A stretch of DNA of 36,874 nucleotides, from positions 1 to 36,874 of the forward strand of contig DFEB01000059.1 in assembly GCA_002368605.1 (NCBI GenBank), in the 5' to 3' direction. The translations under genes and the position numbers were made by a program. Within the stretch, counting starts at the first letter, position 1, and each line of letters starts with the position of its first letter. The notes beneath the pieces were generated by a model that was not told the DNA's origin, ran no database searches, and worked only from the letters and a program-made list of their open reading frames with translations. Source of the DNA: Treponema sp. UBA3813. Lineage in GTDB: Bacteria; Spirochaetota; Spirochaetia; Treponematales; Treponemataceae. Positions 24,668-32,121 of the stretch are shown here, piece after piece.

Positions 24668-24762
24668 CGGGCACATCCCTACCTATCGGTAGGGTCGTGC
24701 TTTTCGGGGTTCCGGCTGTCGCCTACATTCGCTTCGCGAACGGCTAAGCCGCCCCTACAATC
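24668..24762 (-). repeat. GC-rich mosaic repeat, copy E, with terminator-like hairpin
   Basis: On the minus strand it starts GGGATTGTAG and contains GGC-TTA-GCC, TTCGC-GAA-GCGAA and CCCCGAAAAGCACGACCC, matching copies A and B. Its plus-strand left end, just after uxaC, is a strong hairpin CCCTACC/GGTAGGG extended by GCAC/GTGC (24671-24700) and followed by TTTTC. The element may therefore terminate uxaC transcription. Confidence 0.75.
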
Positions 24763-24777
24763 CCTTGTGCAAACAAG

Positions 24778-25698
24778 TTAATATTTTGTAACATTTTTTC
24801 CTATAGTCTTTTTCATAGGAGTATTTTTTCTTCTCGGTTCGAAAGGCGAAAATCCATATTTTCCATCTTTCTTATAAATTAAATTTCTTCCAATATAAAC
24901 ACTTTCTAATGGACAATCATAAAATAAACCTTCTCCAAACAAGGCTGGCCCACCATCTTTATTGTAACTGAGTTCTATTGATTCCGTACTATCCTCAAAA
25001 ATAATCTCTTTTAATTTTTTACATCCAAAAAACGCTTGGTAACCAATTTTCTTTACAGACGCAGGAATTGTTATCGATTCAAGATGCGGTGTTTCAAATG
25101 ATTCAGTATAAAAAGTATATTGGGGAATTTCAGTTATCTCACTACTTAGTATTATTTTTTTAAATTGAATACTTGAAAGATTAAAACTAAAACTAAAATC
25201 ATGAAAAAGATTTTCTCCAATCATATATGTTAAATTATCAAAGTCATATAGAAATTCTAGTCCAGAAGTTATTATTGATTTTGATGTATCAAGAATAATA
25301 TTAGAATCTGTAGGAACTTCCCTTAATTTTGAAGCAAGTGTTGCGACATTATTTTTTGACCATTCCCCAAACAATTTTAGTGTGTAGGTTTTAGACTCTG
25401 TCATTTTGAAAGTCTTCGTTTTTATATCTGTCGCGTATAAGGTTATCTCATATTGTTCTTCCCCATTTTCCTGTTCTGTATGCGATTCCGACAAATTTTC
25501 ATCTTTTATCTCGTCATTTGGTTTATCTGCTTTCGTTTCATTTTCTGATTCTGAAACATCACTTTGTTTTTCTCTCGATACATTTGAATCATTACTTTTA
25601 ACTTCCATTTTTTCATCATTATTTTCTCCCGAAGCACATCCTAATATAAAAAGCAAGGTAGAAGAACAAAGGAGCAAAAGGGCAATATTTTTTTTCAT
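24778..25698 (-). CDS. BspA-like leucine-rich-repeat lipoprotein
   Basis: The 306-aa product has a lipoprotein signal peptide (IALLLLCSSTLLFILGC, lipobox ILGC). A low-complexity Asp/Glu/Ser/Asn linker (about 25-80) follows. The C-terminal domain holds LRR_5 (BspA) repeats: FKKIILSSEITEIPQYTF, LESITIPASVKKIGYQAF, CKKLKEIIFEDS, PLESVYIGRN. Such surface lipoproteins of treponemes and Bacteroidetes bind host proteins or other bacteria. The repeat array is short compared with classical BspA proteins. It has its own promoter and GGAGG before the ATG. Confidence 0.85.
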   Translation of the reverse strand: MKKNIALLLLCSSTLLFILGCASGENNDEKMEVKSNDSNVSREKQSDVSESENETKADKPNDEIKDENLSESHTEQENGEEQYEITLYATDIKTKTFKMTESKTYTLKLFGEWSKNNVATLASKLREVPTDSNIILDTSKSIITSGLEFLYDFDNLTYMIGENLFHDFSFSFNLSSIQFKKIILSSEITEIPQYTFYTESFETPHLESITIPASVKKIGYQAFFGCKKLKEIIFEDSTESIELSYNKDGGPALFGEGLFYDCPLESVYIGRNLIYKKDGKYGFSPFEPRRKNTPMKKTIGKNVTKY

Positions 25699-25734
25699 GA
25701 TAAAGACCTCCAGAAAAATAACGCTAACACAATT

Positions 25735-25763
25735 ACTATAATGCTAATAAAGTAATTTATCAA
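25735..25763 (-). promoter_or_regulatory. Promoter of the LRR lipoprotein gene
   Basis: On the minus strand TTGATA (25763-25758), exactly 17 bases, and TATAGT (25740-25735) form a near-consensus promoter about 37 bases before the ATG. Confidence 0.8.
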
Positions 25764-25814
25764 CTTTATTACAGTTAGTTTTAATTCTAAATCCTTTATA
25801 AGCAAAAAATAATC

Positions 25815-25839
25815 TGTGTCATACTAAATATATGACACA
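25815..25839. promoter_or_regulatory. Palindromic operator over the start of the broken XRE gene
   Basis: TGTGTCATA-N7-TATGACACA is a perfect 9-bp-arm inverted repeat; the right arm contains the ATG at 25832. CATACT (25820-25825) lies inside it, six bases before the ATG, and may be the -10 box. The position over the start codon and the CATACT word recall the operator at 6666-6681. Confidence 0.6.
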
Positions 25840-26143
25840 CTTGCAGCAGGTCTTTATAAACAACATTCGTTTCTATCGCACGAAAGCAAATTTTACACAA
25901 GTTGAATTTGCCGAGGAAATTGGTCTCAGCCCTAACTATCTTAATGCGGTCGAAAACTGAAGAAATTTTCCATCCGCAGACTCTTTGCAAAAAATGTGTG
26001 ATGTATTAAAAATATCTCCGTACCAACTGTTTCTTGAACAACCTGAAATTACAAAATTCAATAATAAAACAGAACAACAGCAACTCATTCTGAGCCTAAA
26101 ACAAGAAATAGATTTCTTATTACAGTTATACATTGAAAAATAA
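25832..26143 (+). pseudogene. XRE-family regulator inactivated by one in-frame TGA
   Basis: The frame of 103 codons gives a typical small XRE repressor: NIRFYRTKANFTQVEFAEEI, GLSPNYLNAVEN, then TGA (25958-25960), then RNFPSADSLQKMCDVLKISP and a helical tail ending YIEK. Family members usually have Gly at the stop position (ENG.R.FP), so a single GGA-to-TGA change explains it. Everything else is intact, including the operator, so the event is recent. Without readthrough only 42 residues, half the DNA-binding domain, are made. Confidence 0.85.
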
Positions 26144-26242
26144 CTTCTAAACAATTATATTTTTATTGCCACAAGTCTATTTGTTATACAAAATGAACTG
26201 ATTATGGGGCTTACTTCGGAAAGTAATCAATCGCCCGCTAAT

Positions 26243-26953
26243 CTAGTGCTCAAAAATTTCGCGTAAAATGTCTTTCAGCGGAAGATGATTTGACTTTAAT
26301 GCAAAGAAGAATCTCTTCCGCTCTTCAAATTCCTCGTTGCGTTTTCTAATAGACTCTTTCAGATTTTCGTAACGGATTTCAAGTTTATTTTCCTTTGCAT
26401 ACTCACGGATTTTTGTTGAAATCTGGAAAGTATAGCACAAATCAATTGTAAAAACGCCGTAAAAAAATCCTACAACAAAACTGAATGAAAGATGATTCGT
26501 AAACCAATAGAGCCATTCCAAAATGCGGGGATGAACAAGAAAATAATATGCTCCGCTTAAAATCACCCAGTAAAAAGAATATTGCGGGCAGATAATTCCC
26601 TGAATATTCAGCCAATTCTTACTGTAATCCCAAAGCTTGATTTTCATGCCCTTGATGAAGATAAGCCCCGCTATAAATTCCATAACAGTGATGGCAAAAG
26701 CCATTAGGATAAAGAGCAGGAGTTTTTGAAGCCATTTACTCTCCACAAAACTCACATCGATAAAAGAAAGGGCGAAGAGCAGACAGAGGCTCAGTCCATA
26801 AAGAGGCAGATAAGGTCCAGTCAGAAAACCAGGGTTTATCCATTTTTTTTCAGGATTATTCTTAGAAAAAAATCGCCGCCAGAAAAGCTCGATTCCCCAG
26901 CCGATAATGCTACCGGCAAAAAATAAAAAAGTCAAAACCAGTAAAGCAGTCAA
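26243..26953 (-). CDS. CmpB-type putative ABC-transporter permease-like membrane protein
   Basis: The 236-aa product has about six helices and the conserved words of the CmpB family (PF06541, described as putative ABC permease): GSIIGWGIELFWRR, NPGFLTGPYLPLYG, LWDYS and NIQGIICPQYSFYWVI. A basic, coiled C-terminal tail follows. The start is a TTG at 26953 with GGAG eight bases upstream, an unusual start codon for this window. No ATPase gene is adjacent, as is common for this family, whose function is not established. Confidence 0.85.
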   Translation of the reverse strand: MTALLVLTFLFFAGSIIGWGIELFWRRFFSKNNPEKKWINPGFLTGPYLPLYGLSLCLLFALSFIDVSFVESKWLQKLLLFILMAFAITVMEFIAGLIFIKGMKIKLWDYSKNWLNIQGIICPQYSFYWVILSGAYYFLVHPRILEWLYWFTNHLSFSFVVGFFYGVFTIDLCYTFQISTKIREYAKENKLEIRYENLKESIRKRNEEFEERKRFFFALKSNHLPLKDILREIFEH

Positions 26954-26995
26954 AAGAAGTCTCCTTTTTAATTTTCTACCAATCGTTAGTTAGAA

Positions 26996-27027
26996 TTTTC
27001 CACAAATTGTGCATACATTGTGGAAAA
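26996..27027 (-). terminator. Hairpin between the methylase gene and the CmpB gene
   Basis: TTTTCCACAA/TTGTGGAAAA is a perfect 10-bp stem with a 12-base loop, on either strand. There is no strong T tract beyond the stem, so termination would be partial. TCGTTAGTT words flank it on both sides (26983 and 27042). Confidence 0.5.
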
Positions 27028-27065
27028 CTTTTATTTACCGTTCGTTAGTTTAATTTATCCACAAG

Positions 27066-28748
27066 CTATTTCACGACCGAAAACCTTCGTTCTGCGACAA
27101 CTTTTATCCTATCAAGTTTTTCTGAAATCAAGCTATACAAACTTTCGTTCGTTTTTCGCAATTCTTCAATTTTAGGAAGCCAGTTTACAAACGACTGTTC
27201 GTTTTTCTTATTCGCAAGTTTATTCAATGTTTGGGGAATAATCTTTACTAATGTTCTTTTGTCAGAATCAGTCCAATTCAGTCGCAGAAGAATTTCTGAA
27301 AGTTCTTCTTCTTTTGTCTCACAACTAGCGTTCGTTAGTTTTTCACTCAAATCATTCAGCTGGTCGAAATTCAAATCATCAAAATTTTCTGGAATTTCCA
27401 AAGTGAAAAAATCTTTCGTCTGAATTTTGACTCCCGCCACAAAGAGAATTTTTTCCTCGGATAAAATTTTATCCGCAATATCTTCCAAACGACTAAAAGA
27501 ATATTTTTGTTTAAAGAGCAGAAGCGTCTTTTTTCGCTTGAGAATAAAATCAATTTCCCGAATCGAATCTTCATCGCTTTTTCGGCTCGTGTCAATGCTC
27601 AAAATAAATTCAATGTTCGTGTTCTGCCGGCGGTTACTCTGCTTGCCACCTCGGTAAGTCGTATACTCATTAGTAACCAGAGAAAGCCGCCCCCGCTTGG
27701 TGCAGATTTCCCGCATCTTCTCAAAAGGAATGATTCCATCAGTGCTGTAGCTGATAAAAATAAATCGGGCATCAAGGTGCATAATCAAATCTTCAAAAGA
27801 TTCTTCCGCGGAGTCCTTGTAGCAATAATCGGAGCGAGTATTTACCCAGTCTTCACGAATGGCCGCCTTTTTTTTGAGCACGCCCTTTGAATTCAGTTCC
27901 AGGGGAGCCGGAATTTTATCCCATTTGGCAATCGTGTTCAGCATGTGATAATTGCTTCCATATTGATGCTGATTGTAGGGCGGATCCAGGTAAGCGATAT
28001 CGATGCCTTTGATTTTTCGGGCCAGTTCATTCGCATTTTCCTGAAAAACATGAATCGGAGAATTTGAATCAATCAAAACAGGGGAGTGAAGCTCAATTTT
28101 TTTCATAATCCGGCTTAGCGCATCCTTTCCATGACCGCCGAATTCCTTATGAAAAGCCTTAAAAACCCCGGAAGTGTTAGTGTGTGTCGCCGACTCATAG
28201 AGCAAATTCGCCAGCAAAAGATAAAATGCCTTTTCTCGGACTTCTGATTTCTCAAATTTCGTTTTGAATTTATCACTTTCAAGCCAATTCCGGATTTTAT
28301 CGATGGCAAGGGCATTTTCTCGCGTGTAAAAAAGCCGCTCGGTCTTATAATCAGCCTGCTCAACATCAAATTCTTTCGGCGCATAATATTTTGCAATGTA
28401 CTGATTTTTCTCGTCTGGCAGAGCAAGTGAATTTATCTCTTTTAAAAGCCTTTCAAATTCGGCCTGGCTTCCGAAAATCTTCGCAATTTCAGACTCATTG
28501 ACATCCAAAAATCCCCGGTTCAAAACATAAGCGTAATATTCCCAGTCGTTGGCGTAAACTTCAAATCCTAAAAATTTCGCAAACCGTGAGACAACTCCGC
28601 TGCCAGAAAATACATCAAAAAAAGAAATTTTCTCGCTGGGAGCAATGCCCGCGTTTTCGATTGCTTTGTAAATCAAGGGGAGAAGTTTTCGTTTGTTGCC
28701 GATGTAGGCGATTATCTGCTCTGTGAGATAGGGCGAGTTAAATTCCAT
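27066..28748 (-). CDS. Orphan DNA adenine methyltransferase (alpha-class, DPPY)
   Basis: The 560-aa product starts EFNSPYLTEQIIAYIGNKRK (AdoMet-pocket motif X), has motif I FFDVFSGSGVVSRFAKFLG at about residues 40-58 and the catalytic motif IV YLDPPYNQHQYGSNYHMLN at about 250-270. About 190 residues lie between these motifs and should hold the target-recognition domain, the order of the alpha class of N6-adenine methylases. A C-terminal part of about 180 residues has no assignment. The ATG at 28748 is chosen over a TTG three codons upstream. No restriction-endonuclease gene is adjacent, so it is an orphan, possibly regulatory or protective. The recognition site is unknown. Confidence 0.88.
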   Translation of the reverse strand: MEFNSPYLTEQIIAYIGNKRKLLPLIYKAIENAGIAPSEKISFFDVFSGSGVVSRFAKFLGFEVYANDWEYYAYVLNRGFLDVNESEIAKIFGSQAEFERLLKEINSLALPDEKNQYIAKYYAPKEFDVEQADYKTERLFYTRENALAIDKIRNWLESDKFKTKFEKSEVREKAFYLLLANLLYESATHTNTSGVFKAFHKEFGGHGKDALSRIMKKIELHSPVLIDSNSPIHVFQENANELARKIKGIDIAYLDPPYNQHQYGSNYHMLNTIAKWDKIPAPLELNSKGVLKKKAAIREDWVNTRSDYCYKDSAEESFEDLIMHLDARFIFISYSTDGIIPFEKMREICTKRGRLSLVTNEYTTYRGGKQSNRRQNTNIEFILSIDTSRKSDEDSIREIDFILKRKKTLLLFKQKYSFSRLEDIADKILSEEKILFVAGVKIQTKDFFTLEIPENFDDLNFDQLNDLSEKLTNASCETKEEELSEILLRLNWTDSDKRTLVKIIPQTLNKLANKKNEQSFVNWLPKIEELRKTNESLYSLISEKLDRIKVVAERRFSVVK

Positions 28749-28854
28749 AAATTCCAAACTTTTTGAAGATAGGAAATTTTATCATTTTACGAATTCTCTA
28801 GCAATAGAGCGAATTTTCGCTTAAAATAAAAGTAGTTGAAAAAATCAGAATAAA

Positions 28855-30057
28855 ATGTTTTTTAATAGAAGAAATTTTACCGTCAGCACAAAAAAAATTT
28901 TTCTCATTCCGCTGCTTTTCCTCTTTTCCTTGTTTTCTCTCTTTCCCGCTGAATTTCCAGAAAAGATTTCCAAGAATGCAAAAATTTCGATTCTCTCCGT
29001 CAATTACAACGATATTCTGCATTCGCTCTTTTCAAAAAGCTGTCTCCGTATTTACGATGCCGAAAATGACTTTGACCAGATAATTGATTTTGCCTATTTT
29101 GAGAATTTTGACGACCAGCTTTTCCTTCTTAAATTTTTCCTTAACGGTAAAAAAGCTCAAATCAAGACGGCTCCGTTTATCGATTATTTTCTTGCACAAC
29201 AAAAACAAACTAATGTTAGTTTAATAGAATCTTTCCTAGATTTAAATCCTGCCGAAGTCGCTTACATTTTCAATTTTCTCTCTATTCTGCACAAAGCGCT
29301 CCCTGAATACAGTTATGATTTTGACTTGCTCACAAACAATTCAGAAACTCATATTTCCGTGATTCTCCACGATTCCGCCCGAATGGCTGGTGATAAACTA
29401 ACTAACGAGCGTTACTCATTTTCTGAAATCATCCAGCACAATGTGAATTATAAACGACTGAACGATAGTTATGTTCTTGCCTCTCAAAAAGAAAATCTTG
29501 AATTCCACAAGCAAGATTTCTCAAAAGTCTTTCATAAAGAAAAAATTTCCCTCATTGTTTCCTTGATTATCTTTGCAAGTCTGGTCTTTTTGCTGACAGT
29601 CTACCAAGTGTTAGCCTATTTCTTTGAAAAATTGTATATTCTTTCAGTTTTTAAGACCGCCCAGATATTCGATTTTCTGATTCTTTTTGTGGCAGGATTT
29701 GCAGGCTGCATTATTCTCTATCAGGATATTTTCTCAAATCAGAGCATGTTCCGAAACAACATACAATTTTTCTTTTTGTTCCCCCTGCACCTGATTGCGG
29801 CCTTTGCAATTTTCAGACCAGTTCATAACCGAAAGCTTCGAATCTACTATTGGTCGTGGACAAGTTTCCTTTCGCTTCTCTACATTCTTATTTGCTCAAT
29901 TATCGAAAGAAGTTTTCCTACAGTTAGCTTTTTATTTACACTGCCGATTTTTTTACGAACCGCCTATTTTTATTTTGCCGTAAAGGACATAAAAAAAGAG
30001 CGCACTTTCAAACCGTACGCTCTTTTAGCTAGATTTTTAGATTCAGCTTCTTCCTAG
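28855..30057 (+). CDS. Membrane protein with DUF4105-like N-terminal domain (degenerate)
   Basis: The 400-aa product has a signal peptide or anchor (about 12-32), an exported domain of about 200 residues, and five to six C-terminal helices. The start of the exported domain (ISILSVNYNDILHSLFSKSC, then LRIYDAENDFDQIIDFAYF) resembles DUF4105, the Lnb-type periplasmic domain, whose usual motif contains FGH followed by a small residue; here FSK stands in that place, so a key histidine seems lost. The function is unknown. It is divergent from the methylase gene and convergent with the peptidyl-prolyl isomerase gene; its last 20 codons also encode the terminator hairpin of that opposite gene. Confidence 0.65.
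   Translation: MFFNRRNFTVSTKKIFLIPLLFLFSLFSLFPAEFPEKISKNAKISILSVNYNDILHSLFSKSCLRIYDAENDFDQIIDFAYFENFDDQLFLLKFFLNGKKAQIKTAPFIDYFLAQQKQTNVSLIESFLDLNPAEVAYIFNFLSILHKALPEYSYDFDLLTNNSETHISVILHDSARMAGDKLTNERYSFSEIIQHNVNYKRLNDSYVLASQKENLEFHKQDFSKVFHKEKISLIVSLIIFASLVFLLTVYQVLAYFFEKLYILSVFKTAQIFDFLILFVAGFAGCIILYQDIFSNQSMFRNNIQFFFLFPLHLIAAFAIFRPVHNRKLRIYYWSWTSFLSLLYILICSIIERSFPTVSFLFTLPIFLRTAYFYFAVKDIKKERTFKPYALLARFLDSASS
29991..30026 (-). terminator. Terminator of the immunophilin gene, inside the opposite gene's coding end
   Basis: On the minus strand the stem AAAAGAGCG/CGCTCTTTT (30026-29994) continues into three more T. It begins about 35 bases after the stop codon of the peptidyl-prolyl isomerase gene but lies within the last codons of the convergent gene. 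Because the stem has A and T at its ends, it may act in both directions. Confidence 0.75.
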
Positions 30058-30060
30058 AAC

Positions 30061-31098
30061 TTAGTTCTTAACTTTTGTAAGCTCAATGTCAAATGCGAGG
30101 TAAGCGCCACCAGGAATTACGCCCGGAATGCCGTTCTCGCCGTAAGCCTGGCTCGGAGGAAGAACAATCGTCCTCTTTTCGCCCAGTTTCATATCCTGAA
30201 CCATAATATCAAAGCCTGGAATCATCTGACCACCAGCTGTAGTGAACTCAAGAGGACCTCGGCCTTTTGACTGATCGAAAACCTGACCGTTTACGAAATA
30301 GCCCTTGTATTCAACGGCAACAGCCCGCTTTCCGCCGATTTTGCTTCCGCTTCCTTCTTTTGTAGTCTTATAGTAAATTCCGTTTGAATCTTTGCTGAAT
30401 CCAGGGAATTTCTCTTCGACTTCCTTAATTTTTGCGGCAGCAGCAGCTTTTGCCCTTTCAGCGGCCTTTGCTTTAGCTTCAGAAGCGTGCTTGTCAAAAT
30501 CAGCCTGAGAAGCAGTGAATTTTTCTGCATCTGCACCCTGTCGAACAATTGTAACTTTTACAATTTTATCACCCTGCTGGACTGCATTTACGACAGCCTG
30601 GCTGTCTGCGTTTACAACCTGACCAAAAATCGTATGTTTCTGGTTGAGCCAGTCTGTAGGAACATGAGTGATAAAGAACTGGCTTCCGTTTGTGCCAGGA
30701 CCGGCATTTGCCATTGCAAGATAGCCCGGTTTGTCAAAGTTGAGGCTAGGGTCAAATTCATCAGCGAATCGATAACCAGGACCGCCACGACCGCTTCCTT
30801 CTGGATCACCGCCCTGAATCATAAAGTCAGCGATAACACGGTGGAAAGTAAGACCGTCATAAAAATGCTTGCCCTTGTGAGCGTCGAGAGTTCCTTCTGC
30901 AAGACCAACAAAGTTAGTTACAGTGAGCGGAGTCTTTTTATAGAAAAGCTCAAGCACGATCGGGCCTTTGCTCGTCTCCATGATTGCAAAAACGCCATCT
31001 TTTCCTTTAATCGCATCCAACGATTTGTCCATAGGTTTACATCCTCCAAAAGAGATTGCAAGCAACGCAAAAATTGCCGCAAACAGATTTTTTTTCAT
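30061..31098 (-). CDS. Lipoprotein cyclophilin-FKBP fusion (dual peptidyl-prolyl isomerase)
   Basis: The 345-aa product has a lipobox (ISFGGC). A complete cyclophilin domain follows (about 35-195; [46 protein letters not shown]), then an Ala/Lys-rich helical linker (about 200-235) and an FKBP domain (about 240-345; [56 protein letters not shown]). Active-site residues of both folds look intact. It should assist folding of exported proteins while tethered to a membrane. The order cyclophilin then FKBP in one chain is rare. AGGAG precedes the ATG. Confidence 0.93.
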   Translation of the reverse strand: MKKNLFAAIFALLAISFGGCKPMDKSLDAIKGKDGVFAIMETSKGPIVLELFYKKTPLTVTNFVGLAEGTLDAHKGKHFYDGLTFHRVIADFMIQGGDPEGSGRGGPGYRFADEFDPSLNFDKPGYLAMANAGPGTNGSQFFITHVPTDWLNQKHTIFGQVVNADSQAVVNAVQQGDKIVKVTIVRQGADAEKFTASQADFDKHASEAKAKAAERAKAAAAAKIKEVEEKFPGFSKDSNGIYYKTTKEGSGSKIGGKRAVAVEYKGYFVNGQVFDQSKGRGPLEFTTAGGQMIPGFDIMVQDMKLGEKRTIVLPPSQAYGENGIPGVIPGGAYLAFDIELTKVKN

Positions 31099-31161
31099 TT
31101 TATGCTCCTAGATTTTGCCGAAAAGCAATGCAGAGAATATATCATATTTACAGGGGATTTT

Positions 31162-31959
31162 CTATACTTTCCCCATCTCCTTGACGAACCACTTATAAAT
31201 CGAATCAACCCTTGCATTGAAAGAATCTATCATTTTTTCTTCCAGCATTGAGATTCGCGGGTAATAGGCCTGCACCATTAAATAAACCAGGAAATGGTCT
31301 CCCTCATCAATGACCACGAGATTTATTTTGACATTGTGGGCTTTTGCTGCCGTGATGAAAGCGAATTTCAGAGGCTCAAAGTTGTCGAAGCAAACACTCA
31401 CTTCATTTGCCCGCTGCTTGTATGAGAGGGAGTAATAGCATTTTCCGAAAGAATTATCGTCCTGCATACAGTAGAGGGTTTTTCCGTCTGCGCTGCCTTC
31501 CGTGTCATCTGGGATGCGCTCTTTGTTTTCCGGAGAATCTACGAGATATGCTTCATGGTAGAGGGTTTCCCATTTTTTGTGACGGTTTGAATAATATTCC
31601 GTTCCTTTCATCGTGGAAATTGAGCGGATTACCTTTGAAACATCCTCAATCGAAAGATTTTCAGAATTTGAGTTATTTTCTGCTGTATTTTCCTTACTAC
31701 CGATAGTTTTTTTATCAAGATAGAAGAGTTTTTCTGTCGTAAGGCGGGGTTTTTCTGAATTATTCCAGTGATTTACAGCCAATTTTGACAGTTCTGTATC
31801 TGGAACTAACGAGAGTTTGACTTCATCATCGTTCAGAAAAACATTCTGCAATTCTCCGGCTTCTTTTACCTTTTCCAAAATCTCAGGCGAAACAGACTGA
31901 GCAAACAAAGCTGAAAGTGAAAGAGAAAATGCCGTACAAATCGAAATAATTTTCTTCAT
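31162..31959 (-). CDS. Secreted protein of unknown function
   Basis: The 265-aa product has a signal peptide (KKIISICTAFSLSLSALFA) and a globular mature part with two cysteines (LYCMQDD and GKCYYSLSY) and a beta-rich C-terminal half (KINLVVIDEGDHFLVYLMVQ). The start at 31959 follows AGAGG; an ATG six codons upstream is less suitable. It lies 63 bases upstream of the immunophilin gene on the same strand and may be cotranscribed. I recognise no family with confidence. Confidence 0.75.
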   Translation of the reverse strand: MKKIISICTAFSLSLSALFAQSVSPEILEKVKEAGELQNVFLNDDEVKLSLVPDTELSKLAVNHWNNSEKPRLTTEKLFYLDKKTIGSKENTAENNSNSENLSIEDVSKVIRSISTMKGTEYYSNRHKKWETLYHEAYLVDSPENKERIPDDTEGSADGKTLYCMQDDNSFGKCYYSLSYKQRANEVSVCFDNFEPLKFAFITAAKAHNVKINLVVIDEGDHFLVYLMVQAYYPRISMLEEKMIDSFNARVDSIYKWFVKEMGKV

Positions 31960-32037
31960 TCTAAGACCTCTCATCAATCAAAATCAATTTATTCTGTAAA
32001 TAAAACGAACTGATTTCCCTCTTGTTACAAAAATATA

Positions 32038-32055
32038 CCCCACATGTCTGTGGGG
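32038..32055 (-). terminator. Terminator of the rpmH-jag block
   Basis: CCCCACA-N4-TGTGGGG on the minus strand, followed by TATATTTTTG, forms a compact GC stem with a T-rich tail. It lies about 65 bases after the jag stop codon. Confidence 0.8.
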
Positions 32056-32091
32056 CTAAAGTTGGGAAAATCTAATAAGATTGTCGCACGA

Positions 32092-32120
32092 TGTCATTCC
32101 GAACTTATCTCGGAATCTCC
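32092..32120 (+). repeat. TGTCA hairpin repeat after jag
   Basis: TGTCATTCCGAACTTATC continues to TCGGAATCTCC, with stem ATTCCGA/TCGGAAT. Compared with 21534-21560 the stem pair C-G replaces T-A, so pairing is kept while sequence changes. It begins one base from the jag stop codon. Confidence 0.6.
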
Positions 32121-32121
32121 T

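Noticed and set aside
25958-25960. TGA as selenocysteine or recoded codon in the XRE gene
   Set aside because: Family members usually have glycine there, not cysteine, and no SECIS-like hairpin follows. Other genes in the window use TGA as a normal stop.
26209-26226. Copy of the 3' end of uxaC (GGCTTACTTCGGAAA) near 26209
   Set aside because: A 15-base identity between two places in 37 kb is expected about once by chance, and no flanking similarity extends it.
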